From Arthrobacter sp. (GTDB lineage: Bacteria > Actinomycetota > Actinomycetes > Actinomycetales > Micrococcaceae), in contig JAODMA010000279.1 in assembly GCA_025464545.1 (NCBI GenBank), forward strand, positions 1-7,737: a stretch of DNA of 7,737 nucleotides, in the 5' to 3' direction. Under the pieces are notes generated by a model. That model did no database searches and was not told the origin of the DNA. It saw only the letters and a program-made list of their open reading frames with translations. Every line of letters starts with the position of its first letter. Position 1 is the first letter of the stretch. Shown piece by piece: positions 1 through 6,156 of the stretch. Made by a program: the position numbers and the translations under genes.

Positions 1-1
1 C

Positions 2-1033
2 GCGGACCACCCGGAGATCATCGCCGCCGCCAAGGCAGCGATGGACGAGCGGGGCTTCGGCATGGCCAGCGTGCGCTTCATCTGCGGCACCCAGGACTTG
101 CACCTGGCCCTGGAGGAACGTGTCTCGAAGTTCCTCGGCACGCAGGACACCATCCTGTTCTCCAGTTGCTTTGACGCCAACGGCGGCGTTTTCGAGTCCC
201 TCTTCGGCCCGGAGGACGCCGTGATCTCCGACGCCCTGAACCACGCCTCGATCATCGACGGCATCCGGCTCTGCAAGGCCCAGCGCTTCCGCTACGCCAA
301 CCAGGACATGGCGGACCTCGAGTCCAAGCTGATCCAGGCCACGACCCAGGAGAATCCTGCCCGCCGGAAGATCATCGTCACGGACGGCGTCTTCTCCATG
401 GACGGCTTCCTCGCCCCGCTCGAGGCGATCTGCGACCTCGCCGAACAGTACGACGCCATGGTCATGGTGGACGACTCGCACGCTGTGGGCTTCATGGGCC
501 CCACCGGGGCCGGAACGCCCGAACATGCCGGCGTCTCGGACCGCGTGGACATCTACACCGGGACCTTCGGCAAGGCCCTCGGCGGCGCATCCGGCGGCTA
601 TGTCTCCGGCCGCCGCGAGATCGTCGCGATGCTCCGCCAGAAGGCCCGCCCGTACTTGTTCTCCAACTCCCTTGCCCCGGCCATCGTCGCGGCTACCCTG
701 CAGGCGCTGGACCTCGTGGAAAATTCCGGGGAACTGCGCAGCAAGCTCTTCGCCAACGCCGGGCTGTTCCGGAACCGGATGGCGGAGGAAGGCTTCGAAC
801 TGCTCCCGGGCGAGCATGCGATTGTCCCGGTGATGTTCGGTGACGCCGTGATGGCCGCCAAAGTCGCGGATGAGATGCTGCAAAACGGAGTCTTCGTCAC
901 GGCTTTCAGCTACCCCGTGGTGCCCAAGGGCGCTGCCCGGATCCGGGTACAGCTCTCCGCCGCGCACAACGACGAGGACGTCGAGGCCTGCGTGCAGGCG
1001 TTCGTCCGGAGCCGGGCCGCCGTCGCGGCCTAG
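2..1033 (+). CDS. kbl: Glycine C-acetyltransferase (2-amino-3-ketobutyrate CoA ligase), 5'-truncated by window edge
   Basis: PLP-dependent alpha-oxoamine synthase that splits 2-amino-3-ketobutyrate with CoA into glycine and acetyl-CoA, the second step of threonine breakdown after threonine dehydrogenase; cytosolic. The open frame runs in from the window edge: the codons before the first ATG (41) read [13 protein letters not shown] and continue into [17 protein letters not shown], a typical Kbl segment, so ATG 41 is internal. 343 residues are visible. [11 protein letters not shown] (PLP-ring and aspartate region) is followed by [13 protein letters not shown], whose Lys, visible residue 191 (codon 572-574), is the expected Schiff-base lysine. 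By comparison with the family (about 398 aa, Lys near 244), some 53 residues are missing. The frame ends normally at TAG. A tdh gene would be expected upstream but lies outside the window. 5-aminolevulinate synthase and KBL-like paralogues are relatives, but the [10 protein letters not shown] region favours Kbl. Confidence 0.93.
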   Translation, partial: ADHPEIIAAAKAAMDERGFGMASVRFICGTQDLHLALEERVSKFLGTQDTILFSSCFDANGGVFESLFGPEDAVISDALNHASIIDGIRLCKAQRFRYANQDMADLESKLIQATTQENPARRKIIVTDGVFSMDGFLAPLEAICDLAEQYDAMVMVDDSHAVGFMGPTGAGTPEHAGVSDRVDIYTGTFGKALGGASGGYVSGRREIVAMLRQKARPYLFSNSLAPAIVAATLQALDLVENSGELRSKLFANAGLFRNRMAEEGFELLPGEHAIVPVMFGDAVMAAKVADEMLQNGVFVTAFSYPVVPKGAARIRVQLSAAHNDEDVEACVQAFVRSRAAVAA

Positions 1034-1041
1034 CCCGGGCC

Positions 1042-1071
1042 CGCGCCGGTTGCGCCGCCGCCGCCGGCGCG
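1042..1071 (+). other. Inverted repeat between kbl and the oxidoreductase gene
   Basis: CGCGCCGG (1042-1049) and CCGGCGCG (1064-1071) are perfect 8-bp complements around a 14-nt GC-rich loop, placed just after the kbl stop and just before the next ribosome binding site. No T-run follows, so it is not a classical intrinsic terminator. It could dampen read-through, protect the kbl mRNA end, or be a by-product of the very high GC content of this spacer. Confidence 0.35.
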
Positions 1072-1076
1072 TCTGC

Positions 1077-1081
1077 AAGGA
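1077..1081 (+). promoter_or_regulatory. Ribosome binding site deciding the oxidoreductase start
   Basis: AAGGA lies 7 nt before ATG 1089. It fixes the start, because the same frame stays open far upstream into kbl (an earlier in-frame ATG is at 870) with a GC-biased, non-protein-like translation. Confidence 0.7.
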
Positions 1082-1088
1082 TGGAACC

Positions 1089-2216
1089 ATGTCAGCTCAT
1101 TACGATGTCGTAATTGTCGGCGGCGGAATCGCCGGCCTGTCCCTTGCTTCCGCCCTTGCCGGAAGATGCAGTGTTGCCCTGGTCGAAGCCGAGCAGACCC
1201 TGGCCTACCACACCTCGGCGCGCTCGGCGCGGCAGCTGATCCCCCGCTACGGCCCGGCCGTGGTCCAGGAGCTCACCGTCCGCACCCTGGAACTCATCGC
1301 CGCCCAGGACGCCACCCGCCCCGAACCAGTGCTCAGCCCCCGCAGCTTTCTGCTGATCGGGGACGAAGCCACGGTCCGGGCGGAAGCCAGCGGCCACATG
1401 CACCGGATCACCCACGCCGAGGCACTCCAGCTCTGCCCGGTCCTGGTGCCGGAGGCCTTCAGCGCCGCTGGCCTGGATACCGGATCCTTCGCCTGCAATG
1501 CGCCGCTGCTGCTCGAGGACCACCGCCGGCGCGCCGAGGGTGGCGGCGTGGACATTCTCACCGGAGCCAAAGTCCATTCAGCCCAGCGCCTCGGCTCCGG
1601 CTGGCAGCTCGGGGCCGGACAGGAGGGCTTCCAGGCCGCCGTCGTGGTGAACGCGGCCGGCGCCTGGGCGGACGAACTCGCCGTCCTCAGCGGTGTGGAG
1701 AAGCTCGGCCTGCAGCCCTACCGGCGGACCGCGGCGATCGTCGACGTCGAGCAGCCGCTGCCGGAGGGCTGTCCCATGGTGGCCGCCGCGGATGAGAGCT
1801 TCTACTTCCGACGCGATGGGGAACAGGTCCTCATCTCGCCCTCGGAGTCCGTGCCGAGCCGGCCCGAGGACGCCCAGCCGTTCCCGGGCGACGTGGAGGC
1901 ACTCATCGCCCGGCTCAACGCCACCACCACCCTTGGCATCCGCGGGGTCCGGAAGGCCTGGACCGGGTTGCGGACGGAAGCGGCCGACGGAGTCCCCGTT
2001 GTGGGGTTCGACGCCGAAGCTCCCGGATTCTTCTGGCTCGCCGGCCAGGGCGGGTACGGGTTCCAGACCTCCTCGGGGATCGCCGAACTGGCCGCCGGAC
2101 TGATCCTGGCCGGCCAGGGCACCGGAGGAGCTCCCGCCGGAACCGAAACCACCGCCGGTCCGGCATCCCGGACAGCCGAGGCCCTGGCCGCAACACGCTG
2201 GTCCATCCGCCGCTGA
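1089..2216 (+). CDS. FAD-dependent oxidoreductase, glycine/D-amino-acid oxidase (DAO) family
   Basis: Predicted flavoprotein of 375 aa. The N-terminal Rossmann dinucleotide-binding motif is VVIVGGGIAG (GGGIAG at residues 11-16), with the ribose-binding acidic residue expected near E33. HTSARSARQLIPRYGP (41-55) fits the flavin-proximal helix of DadA/GlyD-type enzymes. The C-terminal FFWLAGQGGYGFQT (GQGGYG 319-324) is the second conserved FAD-contact motif of the DAO fold. The last about 35 residues are a low-complexity Gly/Ala/Thr tail. There is no signal peptide, so it should be cytosolic or peripheral to the membrane. Family members oxidatively deaminate glycine, sarcosine, D-amino acids or related N-substituted amino acids; the substrate cannot be read from the sequence. 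The gene is 55 bp after kbl and 11 bp before hutI, so it probably shares a transcript with hutI and acts in amino-acid catabolism. Confidence 0.85.
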   Translation: MSAHYDVVIVGGGIAGLSLASALAGRCSVALVEAEQTLAYHTSARSARQLIPRYGPAVVQELTVRTLELIAAQDATRPEPVLSPRSFLLIGDEATVRAEASGHMHRITHAEALQLCPVLVPEAFSAAGLDTGSFACNAPLLLEDHRRRAEGGGVDILTGAKVHSAQRLGSGWQLGAGQEGFQAAVVVNAAGAWADELAVLSGVEKLGLQPYRRTAAIVDVEQPLPEGCPMVAAADESFYFRRDGEQVLISPSESVPSRPEDAQPFPGDVEALIARLNATTTLGIRGVRKAWTGLRTEAADGVPVVGFDAEAPGFFWLAGQGGYGFQTSSGIAELAAGLILAGQGTGGAPAGTETTAGPASRTAEALAATRWSIRR

Positions 2217-2227
2217 AGAATGGACCC

Positions 2228-3436
2228 ATGAGCACCCTCATCACCAACATCGCCGAACTGATGACCCAGGGCCTGGATCACCGCGTCCTGAAGAACGCGG
2301 CCGTCGTGGTCGAGGGGGAACGGATCGCCTGGCTTGGCGCCGCGGCGGGCGCGCCGGCCGCCGACGAGGTTGTCGACGCCGGCGGGCGCGCCGTCCTTCC
2401 CGGCTGGGTCGATTCGCACACGCACCTGATCTTCGCCGGGGACCGCTCGGCCGAGTTCGAGGCCCGGATGGCGGGGGAGAGCTACAGCGCCGGCGGCATT
2501 GCCGTGACCACCGGCGCCACCCGAAACGCGAGCGACTTCGAGCTCACCCGGCTGGCGATGGGTCGGGTGGCCGAGGCCGTCGCCCAGGGCACCACGTACC
2601 TGGAGACCAAGACCGGCTACGGCCTGGACGTGGAGAACGAGGCCCGCAGCGCACGGATCGCGTCCTCGGTGGTGGACGAGGTGACCTACCTCGGGGCGCA
2701 TCTCGTCCCTGCCGGAAGGGATGCCGAGGAGTATACGGATCTGGTCTGCGGACCCATGCTTTCCGCCGTCCGCCCCTACGTCCGCTGGGCTGATGTCTTC
2801 TGCGAACGGGGCGCCTTCACGGAGGACCAGTCCCGCCGCGTGCTGCAGGCGTGCCGGCAGGCCGGACTGGGGTTGCGCGTCCATGGCAACCAGCTCGGCG
2901 AGGGCCCGGGCGTGCAGCTTGCCGTGGAATTCGGCGCAGCAAGCGTGGACCACGTGAATTACGTCTCCGGCGCCGACGTCGAGGCCCTCGCGGGAAGCTG
3001 GGCAGGCTGGGACCCCGGATCCGGCGGCAAGCGGGGCACGGTGGCAACGTGCCTGCCGGCCTGCGACCTCTCCACCCGGCAGCCGCTGGCTCCCGGCCGG
3101 GAGCTGCTCGACGCGGGGGCGCAGCTGGCGCTGGCCTCCAATTGCAACCCCGGGACCTCCTACACGAGCTCGATGGCGTTCTGCGTGACCACCGCCGTGC
3201 TGCAAATGCGCCTCAGCGTGCACGAGGCCGTGCGCGCCGCGACCTACGGCGGGGCGCTGGCCCTGGGCCGGGACACCGGGAACGACGCCGACGGCGAGCG
3301 CGCGGTCGGGTCCATCGCCGTTGGGCACCGCGCCGACCTGCACGTGCTCAACGCGCCTTCCGCCACCCATCTGGCCTACCGGCCCGGCATCCCGCTCACC
3401 CACGCGGTGTGGCGCGCCGGTGTCCGCGCCCGCTGA
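2228..3436 (+). CDS. hutI: Imidazolonepropionase (histidine degradation)
   Basis: Amidohydrolase-superfamily TIM-barrel enzyme that hydrolyses 4-imidazolone-5-propanoate to N-formimidoyl-L-glutamate, the third step of histidine degradation; cytosolic. The 402-aa length is normal. VDSHTHLIFAGDR carries the HxH metal motif (H64, H66). Further expected active-site histidines are H219 in HGNQLG and H242 in VDHVNYV. TYLETKTGYGLD and AYRPGIPLTHAVWRAG are typical HutI blocks. At the place where the family normally has a metal-binding Asp (S/T-D-x-NPG-S/T) this protein reads SNCNPGTS, so the position is N305. ATG 2228 follows a weak purine-rich stretch (GAAGAATGGA) and begins 11 bp after the upstream stop, which indicates translational coupling. 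No hutU, hutH or hutG is visible next to it. The family assignment is secure; normal activity depends on whether N305 is tolerated. Confidence 0.92.
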   Translation: MSTLITNIAELMTQGLDHRVLKNAAVVVEGERIAWLGAAAGAPAADEVVDAGGRAVLPGWVDSHTHLIFAGDRSAEFEARMAGESYSAGGIAVTTGATRNASDFELTRLAMGRVAEAVAQGTTYLETKTGYGLDVENEARSARIASSVVDEVTYLGAHLVPAGRDAEEYTDLVCGPMLSAVRPYVRWADVFCERGAFTEDQSRRVLQACRQAGLGLRVHGNQLGEGPGVQLAVEFGAASVDHVNYVSGADVEALAGSWAGWDPGSGGKRGTVATCLPACDLSTRQPLAPGRELLDAGAQLALASNCNPGTSYTSSMAFCVTTAVLQMRLSVHEAVRAATYGGALALGRDTGNDADGERAVGSIAVGHRADLHVLNAPSATHLAYRPGIPLTHAVWRAGVRAR

Positions 3437-3457
3437 ACTCCGCGCCCGCTGAACTCC
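3426..3457 (+). repeat. hutI: Perfect 16-bp tandem duplication across the hutI stop codon
   Basis: GCGCCCGCTGAACTCC occurs at 3426-3441 and again, head to tail, at 3442-3457, followed by GCG, the start of a partial third unit. The first copy contains the hutI stop (TGA 3434-3436); the second copy of that TGA is shifted out of frame and has no role. It looks like a replication-slippage duplication. Confidence 0.9.
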
Positions 3458-3466
3458 GCGACGGCC

Positions 3467-3486
3467 GGGACCAGAAGCGCGGTCCC
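3467..3486. terminator. Small hairpin between convergent hutI and phosphatase genes (possible bidirectional terminator)
   Basis: GGGACC (3467-3472) and GGTCCC (3481-3486) form a perfect 6-bp stem with an 8-nt loop. It sits exactly between two convergent genes and touches the phosphatase stop codon. There is no T-tract on either side, so the terminator role rests on position and symmetry only. Confidence 0.35.
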
Positions 3487-4166
3487 TAGAAGAACATCGG
3501 CGGAGCATCCAGTACGGTTTCGTCCACGCGCCGGTCCACCCACTGGCTGAAGGGCTTGTCCAGCTCGTACTTGCCGCCGGAGGTTCGCAACAGGGTGCGG
3601 ACCTCGGCGTTGTCCGGGTTGTTCAGGGACTCGAAGTACTCCACCGACCAGTGGAACCAGCGCATGCAGAAGAGCCGCATCGTCAGCCCGTGCGTGACGA
3701 ACAGGGCGTTGGGAGCGTAGCTCGGTTTGGACCAGTGCCGGTGAAGCGTCTCCATGAAGGAGGAGATCCGGTCGTACACGTCGGAGCCGGACTCGCCCTC
3801 GCGGAAGCGGTAGAAGAAGTGGCCGTAGGCGTTCCGGAGCTCCTTCTGGTCTTCAATTTCGCCGGCGATCTGGAAGTTCGCCCAGTCCTGCTCCCGCAGC
3901 CGCGGCTCCTCGATGACCCGTTCTGTCAGCGGCCCGAGGCCGAGTGCTTCCAAGGTCTGGTAGGCCCGGAGGTAGGGGGAAACATAGACGCAGACCTGCC
4001 GGCCGTCCAGCAGGCGGCGGACCTGCTCCCCGGCGGCCCGGGCCTGCTCGAGGCCCACTTCGGTCAGCGGGATGCGGTAATCCGGCACCCGGTTATAGAT
4101 CGAGGTGTCGGCGTTGGCTGCCGACTGGCCATGCCGAATCATAATGATTTTCCCGGGCGCGCTCAT
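3486..4166 (-). CDS. Histidine phosphatase family protein (phosphoglycerate-mutase-like)
   Basis: Predicted soluble phosphatase of 226 aa. The N-terminus IIMIRHGQSAAN carries the RHG signature with the phosphorylated nucleophile H12. SPYLRAYQT (63-71) supplies the conserved phosphate-binding Arg (R67), LREQDW (E92 region) the likely proton donor, and LFVTHG the second catalytic His (H159). The order and spacing match branch-1 histidine phosphatases, which include cofactor-dependent phosphoglycerate mutases and broad-specificity phosphatases; the substrate cannot be told. The frame is open up to an ATG at 4256, but the first 30 residues of that version look non-homologous. The ATG at 4166 starts right before the conserved strand and is preceded by TGGGAAG, a good ribosome binding site, so 4166 is chosen. 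It converges with hutI and diverges from the CPBP protease gene. Confidence 0.87.
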   Translation of the reverse strand: MSAPGKIIMIRHGQSAANADTSIYNRVPDYRIPLTEVGLEQARAAGEQVRRLLDGRQVCVYVSPYLRAYQTLEALGLGPLTERVIEEPRLREQDWANFQIAGEIEDQKELRNAYGHFFYRFREGESGSDVYDRISSFMETLHRHWSKPSYAPNALFVTHGLTMRLFCMRWFHWSVEYFESLNNPDNAEVRTLLRTSGGKYELDKPFSQWVDRRVDETVLDAPPMFF

Positions 4167-4254
4167 AGCTTCCCAGCATAGATCCCCTCGGGGCGCCGGC
4201 CGGGGAAGAGCGCGGAAGCAGGCAACTGCCAGCAACTGCAGGCAAGATAGGAAC
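4167..4254. promoter_or_regulatory. Divergent intergenic region with phased short repeats
   Basis: This 88-bp gap separates the divergent phosphatase (-) and CPBP protease (+) genes and must hold both start signals. It contains GCAACTGC at 4222-4229 and 4232-4239 (10-bp step) and GCAGGCAA at 4218-4225 and 4238-4245 (20-bp step), close upstream of the protease start. A TATGCT resembling a -10 box lies on the - strand at 4175-4180, only 8 nt before the phosphatase ATG, with no convincing -35. Promoters are inferred from layout only. Confidence 0.4.
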
Positions 4255-5055
4255 ATGTTGGTTCCTTCACGCCGTCGGCTTCGGACCGAAGTCTGGATTG
4301 TCCTGGGTCTGTCACTGGGGCAGTCGGCCGTCTACTCGGTGGTGCAGCTGCTGGACAAGATGACCACGGCGCCGCTGGCGCAGGGGACTTCCACGCTGAA
4401 CCGTTCGCAAAGCAGCCGGGAGTATTTCGACCTGACCTACCAGCTGCTGGACATCATCTTTGCGCTGGTGCCCGTGCTCCTGGTGATTTACTTCCTCACC
4501 GAGCACCGCTTGCCCGGCGCGCCCGGAGGCAGCAGCCTCGCCGCAAGCAGCGGCTCCGGCAGCACGGCCTTCGGCAAGCTGGGCTTCGATCTTGCCCGGC
4601 CGGGAAAGGACCTGCTGCAGGGGCTGGGCCTGGCCGCGCTGATCGGTATCCCTTCGCTGGGGCTGTACGCCGCGGGCCGGGCCCTGGGGATCACGACGGC
4701 GATCATCCCGAGCGCACTGGATCCCTATTGGTGGACGGTGCCGGTGCTGATCCTCTCCGCGGTGCGGCACGGGATCGTGGAGGAAGTCATCGTGGTGGGC
4801 TACCTGCTGGACCGGCTCGGCAAGCTCGGCTGGAGCATGCCCCTGGCCATCTTCGCGAGCTCCATGCTCCGCGGCAGCTCCCACCTCTACCAGGGCTTCG
4901 GCCCGTTCATCGGCAACGCGGCGATGGGCGTGGTTTTCGCGCTGGTCTATACCCGGACCCGCCGGGTGATGCCGCTTGTCATTGCCCATGCGCTGCTGGA
5001 CATCGTGGCGTTCGTCGGCTTCAGCCTCTTCGGCAGGTCGATCGGCCTGGGCTGA
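4255..5055 (+). CDS. CPBP (CAAX/bacteriocin-processing) family intramembrane metalloprotease-like protein
   Basis: Multi-pass membrane protein of 266 aa. Hydrophobic segments lie at about residues 13-32, 64-81, 121-140, 158-175, 194-206, 216-232 and 239-260. A Ser/Gly-rich loop at about 88-105 is probably a flexible linker. The Abi/CPBP domain is recognised by VEEVIVVGYLLDRLG (E176, E177), SMLRGSSHLYQG (H210) and VIAHALLDIVAF (H245, D249), in the order of family motifs 1-3. In motif 1 the usual EExxxR Arg is Val (V181). Family members cleave prenylated CAAX proteins or process peptides, or act as immunity proteins; bacterial substrates are mostly unknown. The frame is open from 4105, but that region overlaps the divergent phosphatase gene; ATG 4255 follows a TAGGA-type site at about 5 nt and opens with Arg-rich PSRRRLR before TM1, so it is preferred. 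No bacteriocin or peptide gene is seen beside it. Confidence 0.82.
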   Translation: MLVPSRRRLRTEVWIVLGLSLGQSAVYSVVQLLDKMTTAPLAQGTSTLNRSQSSREYFDLTYQLLDIIFALVPVLLVIYFLTEHRLPGAPGGSSLAASSGSGSTAFGKLGFDLARPGKDLLQGLGLAALIGIPSLGLYAAGRALGITTAIIPSALDPYWWTVPVLILSAVRHGIVEEVIVVGYLLDRLGKLGWSMPLAIFASSMLRGSSHLYQGFGPFIGNAAMGVVFALVYTRTRRVMPLVIAHALLDIVAFVGFSLFGRSIGLG

Positions 5056-5069
5056 GCCTTAAAAGATCC

Positions 5070-5117
5070 CGGCCGCCATCAAGGGGTGACATCATTGGTA
5101 CCCACCGATGGCGGCCG
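5070..5117. terminator. Long inverted repeat between convergent genes (probable bidirectional terminator)
   Basis: CGGCCGCCATC (5070-5080) pairs perfectly with GATGGCGGCCG (5107-5117), an 11-bp stem. Inside the 26-nt loop GGGT (5084-5087) can pair with ACCC (5100-5103), giving an inner helix across a 3x3 internal loop. It lies between the ends of the convergent CPBP (+) and VOC (-) genes. Read on the - strand the stem is followed by GGATCTTTTAA, a short T-run that suits termination of the VOC transcript; on the + strand no T-run follows. Confidence 0.6.
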
Positions 5118-5137
5118 AAGTTGTGAACTAACGAGGT

Positions 5138-5770
5138 CTAGATTGTGACGGCTCCGGAGGAGGTCTCGAAGGTGACGGAGAGGATGCCGGGCGTGCCGTG
5201 TGGGTCCAGCCAGTTGACGGCGACATCTTCCAGCGGCTTTTCCACCGGTTCACCCAGCCATTCCGTCACGCGGTCCGCGGAGCCGGCGATGGTCAGGGCA
5301 GTCATCTTGACGTCGCTCGGGTAGGCGTTCGAGGGGTGCAGCTCCGGATCGCCTTCCCACTTGAGCATGTACGGCACCTGGGGATCGGCGATGAGGCCCA
5401 GGATGCCGATCTGCTTCCAGACGAGCTCGCGGCCGTCCGGGAACTTCCGGTTGCCGTTGACGGCGGCGCGGCCGAGCCGCTGCTCGAAGGGGGTCAGGTC
5501 GTCGACCTCGACGCACCAGCCCATCCAGCCGCCGCCCGCTTCGGAGCGGGCGCGTACGGCCTGGCCGAACGGTGCCTTGTCCGAGGCGGGGTGGTTCAGG
5601 ACCTCCACGACTTCGAGGTACTTGTGTCCGGCGAGCGGAATAATCATGTTTCGGGTCCCGAAACGGGGGTGTACTCCACCCTTCACGGCTTCAACGCCGA
5701 GGGCAGACGCAATACGTTCGGTGGTGGCAGTCAAGCCATCTTGTTCACAGGCGTAAGAGACGTGATCCAT
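5138..5770 (-). CDS. VOC / glyoxalase-like domain protein
   Basis: Soluble protein of 210 aa resembling the glyoxalase-like family (PF13468 type). It starts with DHVSYA, the usual first strand of a VOC module with a potential metal-binding His (H3). GGVHPRFGTRNMIIPLAGHKYLEVVEV (31-57) contains a strand with the acidic residues expected of a second metal-ligand position. WKQIGILGLIADPQVPYMLKW (119-138) and the later MTALTIAGSADRVTEWLGEP (156-175) fit the second half of the family fold. The substrate is unknown; family members range from lyases to dioxygenase-like and binding proteins. Two ATGs are possible, 5776 (MRMDHV) and 5770 (MDHV). The GAGGG ribosome binding site lies about 7 nt before 5770 but almost touches 5776, so 5770 is chosen; the difference is two residues. 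It converges with the CPBP gene and diverges from metY. Confidence 0.78.
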   Translation of the reverse strand: MDHVSYACEQDGLTATTERIASALGVEAVKGGVHPRFGTRNMIIPLAGHKYLEVVEVLNHPASDKAPFGQAVRARSEAGGGWMGWCVEVDDLTPFEQRLGRAAVNGNRKFPDGRELVWKQIGILGLIADPQVPYMLKWEGDPELHPSNAYPSDVKMTALTIAGSADRVTEWLGEPVEKPLEDVAVNWLDPHGTPGILSVTFETSSGAVTI

Positions 5771-5812
5771 GCGCATGCCCTCATCTTGGCACTTTGTGAT
5801 GGGGCTCTCAGC

Positions 5813-5826
5813 TTAGGGTTCCCTAA
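5813..5826. promoter_or_regulatory. Perfect palindrome upstream of the VOC gene (candidate operator)
   Basis: TTAGGG-TT-CCCTAA is a perfect 6-2-6 inverted repeat about 43 bp upstream of the VOC start and 152 bp before the metY riboswitch. The position fits a dimeric repressor site over the promoter of the - strand gene. No regulator gene is in the window and I do not recognise the site as a known consensus. Confidence 0.4.
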
Positions 5827-5830
5827 CTAG

Positions 5831-5977
5831 CGGGGGAATCATTGTGACGGCGTTGGACTGCCACTCTTGCGGCTCGTTGGAGGGGGGGTGGCGGAGGACC
5901 TGGCCAGGACCGCAGCGCGGCCTTCATCTTCGTCACAAAGCTATCCAGAACCCGCGGGCCGTTCCTACACTGAAGCC
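5831..5977. other. Non-coding upstream region of the metY transcription unit
   Basis: No convincing gene is seen. It contains a G-rich run on the + strand (5879-5897), a 10-bp palindrome CCTGGCCAGG (5899-5908), the sequence ATCTTCGTCACAA (5926-5938), nearly repeated before the second riboswitch, and a -10-like TACACT (5966-5971). Together with the palindrome on its left and the riboswitch on its right it makes up most of the roughly 385-bp gap between the divergent VOC and metY genes. Confidence 0.6.
5966..5971 (+). promoter_or_regulatory. Candidate -10 element for the metY transcript
   Basis: TACACT matches TATAAT at 4 of 6 positions, including the key T, A and final T. It ends 6 nt before riboswitch stem P1, which would start the RNA right at the aptamer. 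The second riboswitch has TAGACT at exactly the same distance. No good -35 box is visible. Confidence 0.45.
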
Positions 5978-6091
5978 AGGTCATGAGTGCCAGCGGACAG
6001 CCCCGGCTTGCTGGCCGGCAACCCTCGTTTCGCGGTGGGGTGCCCCGGGTGAAGACCTGGCCGTCCGGCGCCCGCCGGTTGGTAAGCGCGG
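5978..6091 (+). promoter_or_regulatory. SAM-IV riboswitch upstream of metY
   Basis: This stretch carries the SAM-IV core as I know it from actinobacteria: TCATGAGTGCCAGCG, then CCCCGGCTTGCTGGCCGGCA, ACCCTC, GGGGTGCCCCGGGTGA and a 3' AAGCGCG. Stem P1 pairs AGGTC (5978-5982) with GACCT (6054-6058) and can be lengthened to 8 bp, GCCAGGTC (5975-5982) with GACCTGGC (6054-6061). A downstream hairpin pairs CCGG (6065-6068) with CCGG (6075-6078). The P3 loop TCGCG (6030-6034) can form a pseudoknot with CGCGG (6087-6091). SAM-IV RNAs bind S-adenosylmethionine and shut off methionine-biosynthesis genes; here the next gene is metY, 65 nt downstream, which fits. Classification is from remembered consensus, not a covariance-model search. 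Confidence 0.9.
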
Positions 6092-6101
6092 CGCCTGCAC
6101 C

Positions 6102-6140
6102 GACCCGGGCCGATGGTCTCCGGGCGGCCTGTGCCCGGTC
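6102..6140 (+). promoter_or_regulatory. Hairpin in the expression platform of the metY riboswitch
   Basis: GACCCGGGC (6102-6110) can pair with GCCCGGTC (6133-6140), eight pairs with one bulged C, ending 2 nt before the GAGGAG ribosome binding site (6143-6148). A competing helix GGCCG (6108-6112) with CGGCC (6125-6129) shares bases with it. No T-run follows, so control of translation start seems more likely than transcription termination. Confidence 0.4.
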
Positions 6141-6156
6141 CTGAGGAGCCCCCCCG

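Noticed and set aside
1802..3508. 568-codon open frame on the - strand opposite hutI
   Set aside because: It is the antisense shadow of hutI and of the oxidoreductase 3' end. The translation is rich in Gly/Arg/Ala with no recognisable motif, as expected opposite GC-rich genes.
4105..4254. N-terminal extension of the CPBP gene to ATG 4105
   Set aside because: It would overlap the start of the divergent phosphatase gene, and the added 50 residues are Arg/Ala-rich without homology. ATG 4255 has a ribosome binding site and directly precedes TM1.
4167..4256. N-terminal extension of the phosphatase to ATG 4256, which resembles a short hydrophobic signal
   Set aside because: The conserved RHG strand begins immediately after ATG 4166, which has its own ribosome binding site; the extension runs right up to the start codon of the divergent gene.
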